DNA of 64,000 nt. Source: Ptychodera flava (taxonomy: Eukaryota > Hemichordata > Enteropneusta > Ptychoderidae). Both the position numbers and the translations under genes were made by a program. Shown one piece after another: positions 1-11,461 of this stretch; position 1 is the stretch's first letter; each line of letters starts with the position of its first letter. The DNA lies in the NCBI RefSeq assembly GCF_041260155.1, contig NC_091938.1, forward strand, positions 18,265,632-18,329,631. The letters run 5' to 3'. The notes under the pieces are model-generated. The model worked only from the letters and a program-made list of their open reading frames with translations, did not search any database and had not been told where the DNA came from.

Positions 1-3000
1 ATGACCGGGAATAGGCGTAGATCTCTTGCATGGATCGCTCCGGATCACTGTTGTTACTACCAAGAGTATAATCAATATTTTGGTCAAGAGCACCAGCCTG
101 AGGGCATGTGTTGTTAACTTTATTGCACCGAAAATTTGAAATCATCACAAAATACAGTATTTGTACTGTGCGTATGTGCGCTACCGTCCCAATGGCGTTC
201 GGACGGCTTGCCGGCAAGAGGGCAATAGCAATTCAAACCACGTTTTATCACAGTTTTTTGGAATGTCACATTGCGGAGTTGCATCCAATCACGAGATCAG
301 TACTGTAGTTGAGGTGTAATATTATTATAGCTTTGTCAATACCAGTGAATTTTGTGACCTCATACCCTCAGATACGTACTGATAATGTATCCAATCATCC
401 ATCATTGCTATCAAAGATGTTTTGTACATCTTCAAAGTCAGTGACATCTCAAAAACTATAAAATAACAGCATTAATATATCCCCGTCCTCATCAAGCAAA
501 CTTTGCGCTCCATCATGTACTCGGCTCCGCCTTGTTGTGCAAATTTTGCTTTCGTCCATTATAAGCTGGGAGGGGTACATTTCTTTAACCTGATTTTTCA
601 CCATTAAAATGAATCTTTAACCCAACATGTAGTATATGTTTGGGTAGGTCGACAGTTGAAGATTATAAAAATTGTGAGAATATTTCAAAACCTGTTTGCG
701 TGTCTTTGTTTTGCTCAAAAGTGTGTGTTTTTGAGTTTTTCACTTAAAAAAGTGTAAGTACGAGAGGGTGATGGCCATTGGTAAGCCGTTTACTGCAATC
801 GATAGCAGGGTAAGGTGTGTAAAAAACCGTGTCTTGGATTTTTGATACTCCGCTTTGTTTTTGCACAATTAGCCTTGAAAGTGAGAAGTGGTGGATTCTG
901 AATAAATTAACGGCTTTTGTCCACGTTTGTCACGATATCTTTTGTTTTCGGAACATTATCGGAATTCTGAGACATGGTTTTGTAGAAACAGTCACTAACT
1001 ACAACCTGTGCAAAGATAAGGCTAATCCGTCAACGCGGCGCCAAGTTACACTCTCCAGAAGTTGCGATACATTGCCAGAAACGGAACGGAGTAAATCGCA
1101 GAAATGTGTATGCGACCCTTCGAGTCGCACAAAGTCAGCTAAAATTCCGGTTCGCTCACATTTTCGGTGGAAATTCCCAGCCCATAATGAAGTACAGGAC
1201 TTTTTACACAATTGTCTGAATTTGTGGTATGAATGAAATTATACTGAGTGAAATGAAATTATACATGACGTGAAAATTGGAAGAAAATGAACACTGAAAC
1301 GGCCAGTTCGCGGCGTAAGCGTTAGGCTTTATTTACACAACTGTCATTCCGAGCTAAATCTGGGGATAATCTTCTAGCTAAATACAAACTAGCGTATTAA
1401 CTGTGCACTGTAGTGTACCCGTTAAAATTTGATTATCAAGCGAAGAAATGGCTGGCTGCATATATACTTCGTAAACTTATGTGAGTTTGCATGCCAAGTC
1501 CGATGACATCGTGTTTTCCTCTCTTTTGGTTGCGCAACCGTCACGGCGTTTTCAGCTTCCTGCCTGGACAGAGACAAGTGACCATGAATTTACAATGTGG
1601 TACATACCGACCATGGAGGTAGTAGCTACCTCCATGTACCGACAAAGACGAATTCATTCAGACGCCGTGTTGCGTACGTTAGCTTTTACGTTCCGTACTG
1701 CATGTTGAAGTACGACCACAGTCCGCCTTGAACATGGCATGGAGCTAAAAACGGACAGCTACATGAACGCGGTTTCCGACCTCAGAAGCACGAGTGCCGG
1801 GCTAACTTTGTGTTGTGCCATGTTAGAACCCATCGTTAGGCTAAACTAAATATAACACCTGGCAATATCTGGTGTCTAAAACGATTTCCTGATAGAAAGA
1901 TAAAAAGTTGGCGAAAAACTGAAATAAATTGAATCTGACACGAAACTTGAACAATTCTAAAAGCAACTTGTTTTGGCTTCGCGAGTGTCATGGAGGCGAG
2001 TACCTAAAACAGATGTGAATCTCTGACCACGCTGATATTAAACTGAATGCGTCATTCTAAAACCGCGACGGTCGAATTTTGTACAAGTAATGAAATGCGT
2101 GAACTTCAATCAAACAGTTGAATATCGCGTTGGCTGATGTGTGGAAACGAGCATTCGTCGTTCTCCGGTGGCGACTGTCCGCTGACTATAATAGCGACGA
2201 TAGACAGGCCAGCAGCACGCTGTTTTCAGCGTGATTGAGTTTATCCACAGGAAAAAGTAGTTGCTGATTCAAAAAAAAGCACGTTCACGATTGTTTATTT
2301 TTTTCTCAAATTCATGGAAAGTATTCTCTCATTTTCAATTTTGGCTTCTTTAAATTTATTGCAATAAGTTTATAATTACCTAATAACAATTCAATCGCAA
2401 TGACTTTAAAGCTATACCGACATGAATTTGTGCTGTGAAATATCGCATACTTTCAATCGAGATTGATTCGACCCTGGACTTCGACTCACTTCATGAGCAG
2501 TCCGCCAATAAAAGTTCAGTTGATCGAGACAAATTATATATGCTCTATGATTAGCTCCGGTACAGATTGAAAAACAAATGCTAGGTCAACATTGCGTTTA
2601 CATTGTAAATCACGGCATTCTAAACTCTACGTGCATTACCCGCATCACGTTCCCTCTGTGTCCGCATAGAATTTACAAAACAATAAGCTCACGTTTCCAA
2701 ACCGGGCAGAGCAGACACAGGCGCGATTTTCTCGTTAATATAAAATTTCGAACTGTTGGCATATTTCTAATTTCTGCTGAGAGGAATGTTGCTCGCCCGA
2801 CTGTCGAAACAAAAAGACGTCGCAACCATTTTCACAAAAAAGATAGAAAACTTGTGGTGACGTACAGGAACGTAATCTTCATTGCATGCTTTACGTGTAA
2901 ACCGTAACGTAGCGGTAACAATTTTGGTTGCCGGATTTCACTGGGCATTTGCAGATGTTAAAAATCATCTGACATTTTTATCATCAGTCGCAATTAGTTC

Positions 3001-3961
3001 GGAGCGGGATTAATTTGAATGTCGGCCTTCATATAAGGTGCAGACCAACATGTATACTGTTATCAGAAAAAGACTTAATTTTTGGATTTTTGGAGTAGCC
3101 TGGTTTGATTGGGGCGGGGTCAGTTTTGAATGTCAGACCATACTTTTCATTGAGTCCACGTCATTTGTTAGCGGGCACAAATGTACGTTTATGTTTTCGG
3201 CGGCGATTAATTTTGAATGCTGGACTTTATTTAGCAAACACGTAAAGACAATGACCTACTATTTGGATTTCGGCCGTTATTTGTTTTGTACGGGAACAGT
3301 TTTATTAAATACGTGTTATAGGAAAACGAAGTAAAAATTACGTAAACTACAATGAGCAGCCTCTCTGTTGTGCGCAAGATGTATCACCAGTTTTTGTTCG
3401 AAGCTCAGTTTAGTCAGGGTCCGGACCGTGGTTTAGTGTTGAATGAGTAAGCGTTCTGCGTTACATTCCTCGCTTGCGACCATTTCCAGTTGACACCTTT
3501 TCAACGCATCAGAAACTGGAGTTTTAAGCCTGACTGTAACTCTGACAATTTTAACTGTTCTCTCATTCCCAGCCATATGCTTGATATTTCGCTTTTGTGG
3601 ACCATGCTTTTGCAATCGACGGCTACTAAGCTTCAGCATGTTCAGTAGCCACGACATACTTCCTGCCGGCAGAAGAAGACTGACGCATGCGCACTCCTCC
3701 GGACGTAATTAGCGTAATCTACTTATGCTCTTGAGATAGCCTTGACTAATCTGGAAACCGTTAAGACACAAGAAAAACACGGCACGCGAACTGGCCTACA
3801 ATGCTCATTTTTGTTAAAATCTAACTCATTTCCGAGTATGTTATGGTTTCAAACTTATCGTCCACCCAAAGGCCATATTAGACAGATTCAAAATTTACCA
3901 TAAAACAAAAATGACCAAAATCACTCAAGGAAGGTGGGTCTGAAATGTAATACATGCGTAA
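1..3961. other. No recognisable gene; unique-looking sequence
   Basis: I see no conserved protein motif, no convincing exon chain and no RNA gene here. The longest open frames (829-1236 on plus, 135 codons) have no recognisable domain and no supporting splice pattern, and are of a length expected by chance in AT-rich DNA. A short perfect hairpin lies at 1612-1636. Unrecognised exons or regulatory DNA cannot be excluded. Confidence 0.5.
1612..1636. repeat. Short perfect inverted repeat
   Basis: Arms CATGGAGGTAG and CTACCTCCATG (11 bp, perfect) are separated by only three bases. Function unknown; it may be a cruciform-prone palindrome. Confidence 0.6.
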
Positions 3962-4960
3962 TAATAATAAGCTTTATTTCAGGATATCATACCAAAAAAG
4001 TACACAATCCCATAGACTTTAAAAAAAAAACACAACACACAGAAAGAGGTGTTAGACGGTAGTAAAAAAGAGCTAAAACTATTAAAATACATCAGTTGCC
4101 TATACATCAGATATATTTTAGAATGCAATAGAGCATCCGACTTGAGGACGGTTAAAATAATAGCATTAGGATGGTCTTTAAGACGCTCATAGAAATTGTA
4201 CATCGATTTACGTCTGAGAGCTTCAAATGTCGGTATACTATTGAAAACAAACATAGCACTGGCACTGCAGTCACGAGCATAGCCCATAATAATTCGGAGA
4301 GCGTTATTGTAAGCTACCCGAAGTGAATTCAGTTTTTTCTTGGTGTAAGAAGACCAGAGACTCGAACAATACATATTGGTACAGAAACTTCGGAACAAAA
4401 ACAGTTTAACATGATCTGAACAGTAAGAAAATTTACGAATCAAGGTATTTGCGCGGATATAAAGGCTCCTAGTTTGCCGCATAATTGCTTGGTCATCAAA
4501 GAAGTCATCAGTCATGTCATAACCCAATACACATGGTGTTGCACAACTTGTAGTTGGCTGGTTCCGATTTTTACCAAAGGAAGCTTCTCTAATTTGACTG
4601 AACTCTTACGCGGTATAAAATACATACACTTGGATTTCATTTTATGATAGATAATGTCATGCTGGATACCATATTTCTCACAGATTGCGACTAACTCACG
4701 TAAACCTTTGATAGATGGGCATAGAAGTGACAGGTCATCAGCGTACATGAGGTGGTTTATCATTTGTCCCCTTATATTACAAACTTTTTTGAAGATTTAA
4801 GACGAGTGCTCAGCTCATCCATGTAGACATTAAATAACAAAGGTGAAAGGATACTTCCTTGACGGACACCGTTCTTTACATTGAACAAAGAGGATTTCAC
4901 AGTACCCCATGGACGAAAAATTTCTGTGTCCGGTAATAAATTCTATAGGAGTCGGCATGC
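3962..4960 (-). pseudogene. 5'-truncated, frameshifted LINE reverse transcriptase fragment
   Basis: This is the C-terminal half of a non-LTR retrotransposon reverse transcriptase, read on the minus strand. Near 4900-4800 it encodes NGVRQGSILSPLLFNVYMDE, a classic RT block. Near 4750 it has the catalytic YADD box (MYADDLSLL). Downstream (4527-4100) is the familiar post-RT region with IRKFSYCSDHVKLFLF and a stretch reading YNNALRIIMGYA. The frame is broken at an A run near 4790 and again near 4520, and there is an in-frame stop near 4945, so it is dead. The 3' end is marked by an AATAAA and an ATT-type tail (about 3962-3980), and the 5' end is lost, as usual for LINE insertions. The family is CR1/L2/jockey-like by appearance; the exact clade was not determined. 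Confidence 0.88.
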
Positions 4961-5040
4961 CGTGGCAATGGACGGAATGTAAAGTGTTGTGTCTATTATG
5001 GGTTACCATTTGTGTTAAGTCTTAAGCTATGTAGGAACTA

Positions 5041-7237
5041 ATGTCGGCTCCCGCCCGCACCATGTGTTGTAAAGGATACCGCTTATGGTCACATTCATGA
5101 TGGAAAATATGTTGGCCAAATGTGCTCTACCCTTACTCTATCCAAGACTACCTTGGATCCTTAGGGCTACTGTTTTACACAAAATTTGCACGGACAAAAT
5201 GTCGGCTACACGTCGGCTACCCTCCACTACCTTGTGTCTTGTGGGCTATCGATTATGAGCATATTCTGGATGGGAAAAGTGTCCGCTACCCTCCGCTACC
5301 TTGTGTTCTATGGGCTACCGATTTTGAGCATATTCTGGATGGGAAAAAATGTCCGCTACCCTCCGCTACCTGGTTTTCTATGGGCTACCGATTTTGAGCA
5401 TATTCTGGATGGGAAAAAAATGTCCGCTACCCTCCGCTACCTTGTCTCCTATGGGCTACCGATTTTGACTCCTGCAAACAATCTTTTAGTGAAAATAAAG
5501 TCTGAAACTTGTCCGCTACCCGTCGCTACCCTCCGCTACCTGGCTTTCTATGGGTTACCGATTTTGAGCATATTCTGGATGGGGAAAAATGTCCGCTACC
5601 CTCCGCTACCTTGTCTCCTATGGGCTACCGATTTTGACTCCTCCAAACAATCTTTTAGTGACAATAAAGTCTGAAACTTGTCCGCTACCCGTCGCTACCC
5701 TCCGCTACCTTGTGTTCTATGGGCTACCGATTTTGAGCATATTCTGGATGGGGAAAAATGTCCGCTACCCTCCGCTACCTTGTCTCCTATGGGCTACCGA
5801 TTTTGAGCATATTCTGAATGAGAAAAAATGTCCGCTACCCTCCGCTACCTTGTCTCCTATGGGCTACCGATTTTGACTCCTCCAAACAATCTTTAGTGAC
5901 AATAAAGTCTGAAACTTGTCCGCTACCCGTCGCTACCCTCCGCTACCTTGTGTTCTATGGGCTACCGATTTTGAGCATATTCTGGATGGGGAAAAATGTC
6001 CGCTACCCTCCGCTACCTTGTCTCCTATGGGCTACCGATTTTGAGCATATTCTGGATGGGAAAAAATGTCCGCTACCCTCCGCTACCTTGTCTCCTATGG
6101 GCTACCGATTTTGACTCCTCCAAACAATCTTTTTGTGACAATCATGAAGTCTGAAACTTTTTGCTACCCGTCGCTACCCTCTGCTACCTGGCTTTCTATG
6201 GGCTACCGATTTTGAGCATATTCTTGATAGCGAAAAATGTCCGTACCCTCCGCTACCTTGTCTCCTATGGGCTACCGATTTTGACTCCTCCAAACAATCT
6301 TTTAGTGACAATAAAGTCTGAAACTTGTCCGCTACCCGTCGCTACCCTCCGCTACCTTGTGTTCTATGGGCTACCGATTTTGAGCATATTCTGGATGGGG
6401 AAAAATGTCCGCTACCCTCCGCTACCTTGTCTCCTATGGGCTACCGATTTTGACTCCTCCAAACAATCTTTTAGAGACAATAAAGTCTGAAACTTGTCCG
6501 CTACCCGTCGCTACCCTCCGCTACCTTGTGTTCTATGGGCTACCGATTTTGAGCATATTCTGGACGGGGAAAATGTCCGCTACCCTCCGCTACCTTGTCT
6601 CCTATGGGCTACCGATTTTGAGCATATTCTGAATGAGAAAAAATGTCCGCTACCCTCCGCTACCTTGTCTCCTATGGGCTACCGATTTTGAGCATATTCT
6701 GAATGAGAAAAAATGTCCGCTACCCTCCGCTACCTTGTCTCCTATGGGCTACCGATTTTGACTCCTCCAAACAATCTTTTAGTGAAAATAAAGTCTGAAA
6801 CTTGTCCGCTACCCGTCGCTACCCTCCGCTACCTTGTGTTCTATGGGCTACCGATTTTGAGCATATTCTGGATGGGGAAAAATGTCCGCTACCCTCCGCT
6901 ACCTTGTCTCCTATGGGCTACCGATTTTGACTCCTCCAAACAATCTTTTAGTGACAATAAAGTCTGAAACTTGTCCGCTACCCTCCGCTACCTTGTCTTC
7001 TATGGGCTACCGATTTTGAGCATATTCTGGATGGGGAAAAATGTCCGCTACCCTCCGCTACCTTGTCTCCTATGGGCTACCGATTTTGACTCCTCCAAAC
7101 AATCTTTTTGTGACAATCATGAAGTCTGAAACTTTTTGCTACCCGTCGCTACCCTCCGCTACCTTGTCTCCTATGGGCTACCGATTTTGAGCATATTCTG
7201 GAATGGGAAAAATGTCCGCTACCTCATAATGCTCAAT
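5041..7237. repeat. Satellite array with two alternating monomer classes
   Basis: About 25 units share the core GGCTACCGATTTTGA, each preceded by one or more copies of CCGCTACC. Sixteen units continue with GAGCATATTCTGGATGGG (about 70-80 bp). Nine continue with GACTCCTCCAAACAATC and a segment ending GTCTGAAAC (about 90 bp). The two classes alternate, mostly as long-short pairs of about 170 bp or long-long-short triples of about 240 bp, which is a higher-order repeat. The first units (5041-5280) are diverged and the centre is nearly uniform, as expected from unequal exchange. Several plus-strand frames stay open (up to 162 codons) only because the monomers lack stops. I see no start context, splice signal or domain, and treat them as non-coding. 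Confidence 0.92.
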
Positions 7238-7622
7238 AAATCTGTAAATGTAATTATATTATTTTAAAATTTTGGGCAAAGTTGCGATCGTTTAGGAAAA
7301 TAAAAAAAACGATTTAAGATTTCTTACTTGTACTAATTTGAATCTCCGGTCAACCAAGAGCATCCCTATAATTTATGCGTCGTAACCGACACCAATTTGA
7401 TTTATTTATTTGATTACAAACGCTGCAAATTTCATTTTACAGGTTTTATAGACACTTTGAAAGTAGGTGCTCATCTATAAAAAAGTTCCGGCTGTCAATA
7501 ATGTCAAGTGCAAGATAGATAAAAAGTCCGGCTTTTCTATTATGTAATACAATCGTTAAAAACTTGTACCAGCGTACTAATACATCATTACGGCTTGTTA
7601 TCTATTTATTTCAAGATTATTT

Positions 7623-7665
7623 GGTCTCCGCTACCCCCGATACCGATCGATACGTAGCGGAGACC
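7623..7665. repeat. 12 bp inverted repeat
   Basis: Perfect arms GGTCTCCGCTAC (7623-7634) and GTAGCGGAGACC (7654-7665) flank a 19-base loop. The arm contains CCGCTAC, the same word that heads the satellite monomers 400 bp upstream, so the two may be related. Confidence 0.6.
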
Positions 7666-7885
7666 TCGGCGAAAAAAAAATTGTGCCCCGAATCCTGCAT
7701 TGTATACAGTACTGTCGTAAAAATAAATTTAGCAGCGCAATGTAAATTTCAAGCCTCAGCATGGTTTTGTTTTTATTCCATTATAAGTTAAACATTCATA
7801 TCAATCAGTTTAAAGCAAATAATAAAACAGACGTAATTTGAAACACTGTTTCTGAAAGAAGTATTTCCTTTCTAGGTCGACTTAA

Positions 7886-8971
7886 AGCCCGGCGCGAATG
7901 GACAGGGATCCGGATTAGTGCCGAGTTTGGGTGGGCGTTTCGGGGTATAGCTCTGCATAATGAGTCTGTTGGTAACGGTTACTATCGTTTGCATTATCTG
8001 CGTAATCTGTTTGCTCTCAAATCACGCTCGGTCTATTAAAGTACAGCCTTCGCAATACGCGAAAGAAAAAGAAAGAAAGAAATAATATCAATTTCATCAA
8101 ATAGGAGCTTACTGAGTTATTTACTGAAGTTTTTGCTGGGTCGATTACTGAAGTTTCAGGGTCATGTCATCGTTAGAGAATGATTCGGCTACTGACCGCC
8201 ATATCTACATACGGCATTGGCGCCGTACGTAGTGGAAATAATCATCAAGAAAGTAATAAACATAAACATTAAAAATAATCCGAAGCTGGCAATTTCGTAT
8301 GTTGAAATCACGAATTACCGATCTGAACATTGACTTAGAAACACGGTCAGGAAAATGGTAGGAAATAGGTGAACGACGCGACGTCATGACCGATCGCCAA
8401 AATAAAACAATAAAGTAAGTTCACCATATCAGGAAGGATCGAGATTTCCATGAATCTCGCGTACCACGATATCTGTAAGCGATCGAGGTCGGCTGCTCGG
8501 TTGCTTTGAGGGTGACCCCGGACAACTCATCACGAGTTATGTTTATTTTCGGAGCAATGGGGTGAACCACGGACTGGGTTCATAGATATCTTCGTTATTG
8601 AAGAAAATGAAGTCCAATCTTTGTCGAAATCTTACGATGTAGTGCCAACTCAATGAGCCGATCTCGGACACTGTTGTTTGAATCAGTGTTTGAATCACGG
8701 AACGACTGTTCCCAGGGGCCATTTCCTTGTTACGAAAGCGATTTTTCCCCTAATCGTCGTAATTTTAAAATTCTTTGTGAAACTTTGCGGATACCTGTAT
8801 GGCCTACGTGTTTATGAAACAGTCTATGTTCATGGTATGCCAATAATGTTTGTTTGAGAATCGCCTTCGGTTGATTTTCACGGAGCGGTCTACCTTGCTG
8901 TTGCCAGTTGTCACTCAAGCGCCATTATGGATTTTCGATGAGTTACGGGTTTTTTATACCCGCACCGGGGT
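7886..8971. mobile_element. TTAA-flanked element 1 (piggyBac-like TSD, non-autonomous)
   Basis: The insertion is 1086 bp and is bounded by TTAA at 7882-7885 and 8972-8975. Its ends are AGCCCGGCGCG and, read inward from the other side, ACCCCGGTGCG, a short imperfect inverted repeat. Unit A has the empty site with a single TTAA (22654-22657) and otherwise collinear sequence. TTAA duplication is the signature of piggyBac-type transposases. I see no transposase coding capacity; the longest frame, 62 codons on the minus strand near 8730-8918, is unrecognised. Confidence 0.8.
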
Positions 8972-9147
8972 TTAAGTACTTCTTACACACATTAGCTATC
9001 GCCAGGTGTAATTAATGTAATCTATACGCTGCAAGATTTCATTGGCAATGTTTAGCATAGTGAGGAAATGTAGACCATGTTGTATACACTTTCGTGAACC
9101 CTCGTTGTTACAAGAGACACTTCTAGTAGCTATTTTGAATTTTTTAA

Positions 9148-10247
9148 AGAGGCACTCCCACTTGCTAACATTTTTAAAACACGATTTTTAATGCCAACGG
9201 TCGATATTTGACATGGCGACTGCGCGCGGATCGCGAGATATCGATAAAAACATGTCCTCAAAAAAGTTAAAGTTTGAATGGTTCTACTCCGGAATAAAAA
9301 GGACGCGATGCGTTCTACAGACTCAATACGCCCAAATAATCACGTGATGCCGGTACAAACAAACCCACATGTGTACTAACGCGTATGGAAATACACGTAC
9401 GTCTATGCGCGTTTGCGCACATGGCTTTGTTTGTACCGTGGTCGATTCGAATTCCGGGTTTGGCCTATTCCGGTGGCCCACCTGAATTCAGCTTCCGAAC
9501 ATAGAACGTTCGGCACTGGGGCCATTGTCAACTAAGCTATGGAGAACGAGTCTACATGCTGCTGCTGTACTCCACAGCAGTACCACTCGCGTCGGTGAGC
9601 GGTCATGTCCCATGGGAGAAAGCCGAGTCTTACTGACTCGGCAAAAAAACCCGAAAAACAAAGTTTGCTGATTCCACCAGAATTCGCATAGGGGACTAGC
9701 ACAGATAGGTGCGGTTGATACATAGTATGCATAGTGGCCGCCGCGTGGTGTGCGCGCATACCACACGCGGCGGCCGCTATGTATCGAACCACGCGTAACT
9801 GTGTGGCAGACGACAAAATGTAGTCATCAGAGGCAACTAATATTTTACACGTAAAAACTTATATCTATGTGGTATTGTTTAAAAATTTAATACAACTGAT
9901 TGAGAATAATGAAAACGACAAAAACTAAGAAGTTTTTTATAAGAATTACCAGAGGTAAAGGCATTGATAATAATGTATATAAAGTCATCACAGTATAAGG
10001 TAAATTAATTGCGTCATTCGAACGTTTTTGGACTCCTTAGAATATCGTCAATCAGCACAACAACACACTTTCGGGGGATTTCGGGTCATAACCAGAAACG
10101 ATCGTAAAACTTCGGGATGTGAAAAATACGCTCGGGAAATGACATGTTTTTATCGATATCTCGCGATCCGCGCGGAGTCGCCACGTCAAATATCGACCGT
10201 TGGCATTAAAAAATGTTTTAAAAATGTTACCAAGTGGGAGTGCCTCT
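9148..10247. mobile_element. TTAA-flanked foldback element 2 with ~110 bp inverted termini
   Basis: The insertion is 1100 bp and is bounded by TTAA at 9144-9147 and 10248-10251. Its ends are AGAGGCACTCCCACTTG and the exact complement CAAGTGGGAGTGCCTCT. The inverted similarity continues for roughly 110 bp on each side, through ACGGTCGATATTTGAC and GATCGCGAGATATCGATAAA, with few mismatches. Unit A keeps the empty TTAA site at 22826-22829. No transposase is seen, so it is probably a MITE-like derivative of a piggyBac-type element. A GC-rich palindrome sits inside it at 9713-9790. Confidence 0.88.
9713..9790. repeat. GC-rich palindrome inside element 2
   Basis: GGCCGCCGCGTG (9736-9747) and CACGCGGCGGCC (9763-9774) are perfect complements. 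Outer arms GGTTGATACATAG and CTATGTATCGAACC extend the stem, with an extra TATGCATAG on the left. It stands out in base composition from the AT-rich surroundings. Confidence 0.75.
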
Positions 10248-11391
10248 TTAAATTGTTAACACGAGAAACTTAACTCTAAAATGACACAAATATATTGTCA
10301 CATGCGCACACAACAATTTGAAACGAACTTTTAATAAAATCAAACACATTCTCAGCATTTTTATAGGAATGGTGACGCAATTGAACTATTTTAGTGTATG
10401 TAACGAAGTCTTGTTGTTTGCGAGCTATGCTATTATTGGAGCTCTGAATGTACTAGCCATTAAGAATAGGACAAACGCTATTGGCAGCGTGTCATGCCGA
10501 GAACATGCTCAAAGTCGTCCATTGATTTATTGTTTGTTTTCAGACAAGAGTTCAAAAGGAGACCTTTGACACTTTTGACGCTGACGAACTGCGCCCTCTA
10601 CTGTACGCTTGGTTACTCGCTTATGAAGTCTTTCGTTTGACATGTTAAACCACCATCACGCGTTTCCTATAAATTTTTCTCGCAAAATGATGAAATCAGA
10701 TGCCTCTTCAATAGTTATCGATTCATGATACAAAGTGAAGACAGGATATTTAAATAACCAAATATTTGTATTTGGCTAAAGTCAATAATTTTGTTGAATA
10801 ACATATAGTAAATTACAATGCGGAAGTGTTACTGTTCACATTAAACGCATTGAGCGCGATGATCGTAATATAGAAGACTATACGATCATACGTGCGTGGC
10901 ATCTGCACATTTATTGGGTGCACATTAGGTAAGTGAATCACCTTTATAATAATAGTCCATTCACCGAATTGTACCCACTCTGGGGCACTTGAACAATTCG
11001 AAAAGTTATAGTTAAGGTAACGCGCCTGACAGAAGTACAGTCAACAGTGACGTATTGTGCCGAAATCTTGAACTTTTAAATCCCAAATACCTTACCAATC
11101 CCAACAAGTGTTAGAAAGTGACGGGATGCCTGTTGTAACCATTCAAAATGATAACATTTTTAAATTTGACTAATGTTAAGACACGGGAATCAAATGACCC
11201 ATAAAATTCCCGACGGCTCAACATTAAACGTGTAACTTTTAATGTTCATTGCAGTCATGGTGACGTAGGTTTCAGTCATCAAGATTATGGCAAAGTCCAT
11301 TTTAGGGTGTTATGGTCAACCTCAATATACCTTACTTTTTCTTGTCCAGTTGCCTGGAAAAGAGGTAAAAGTAAAGAAAAATTGAATATTC

Positions 11392-11393
<2 letters not shown>

Positions 11394-11459
<66 letters not shown>
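11394..11459. repeat. (TA)n microsatellite
   Basis: An uninterrupted TA run at the right end of the first-copy flank. The homologous position after unit B (about 32700-32715) reads GTGTATATGTGTATCG with no expansion. Confidence 0.95.

Positions 11460-11461
<2 letters not shown>

Larger units (their letters stand above)
7707..11394. repeat. Segmental duplication, truncated first copy
   Basis: Starting at CAGTACTGTCGTAAAAAT, this stretch matches 22475-23526 (end of unit A) and 30490-31559 (end of unit B). It then continues from about 10928 into a flank that matches 32249-32720. It therefore holds the claudin unit's 5' upstream end plus right flank, without the claudin exons. Two inserted elements (7886-8971 and 9148-10247) interrupt it and are absent from the other two copies. 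Confidence 0.9.

Noticed and set aside
1612..1636. GGAGGTAGTAG in a hairpin, resembling a let-7-type microRNA
   Set aside because: The similarity stops after the seed, the stem is only 11 bp and the loop three bases, so it cannot be a microRNA precursor.
5186..6967. Open frames of up to 162 codons across the satellite
   Set aside because: They repeat with the monomers in several frames, have no domain or splice signals and break at each monomer-length change.
9430..9490. GGTCGATTCGAATTCC as a possible tRNA T-arm
   Set aside because: No acceptor stem, D-arm or anticodon arm can be placed around it, and it lies inside a transposable element.
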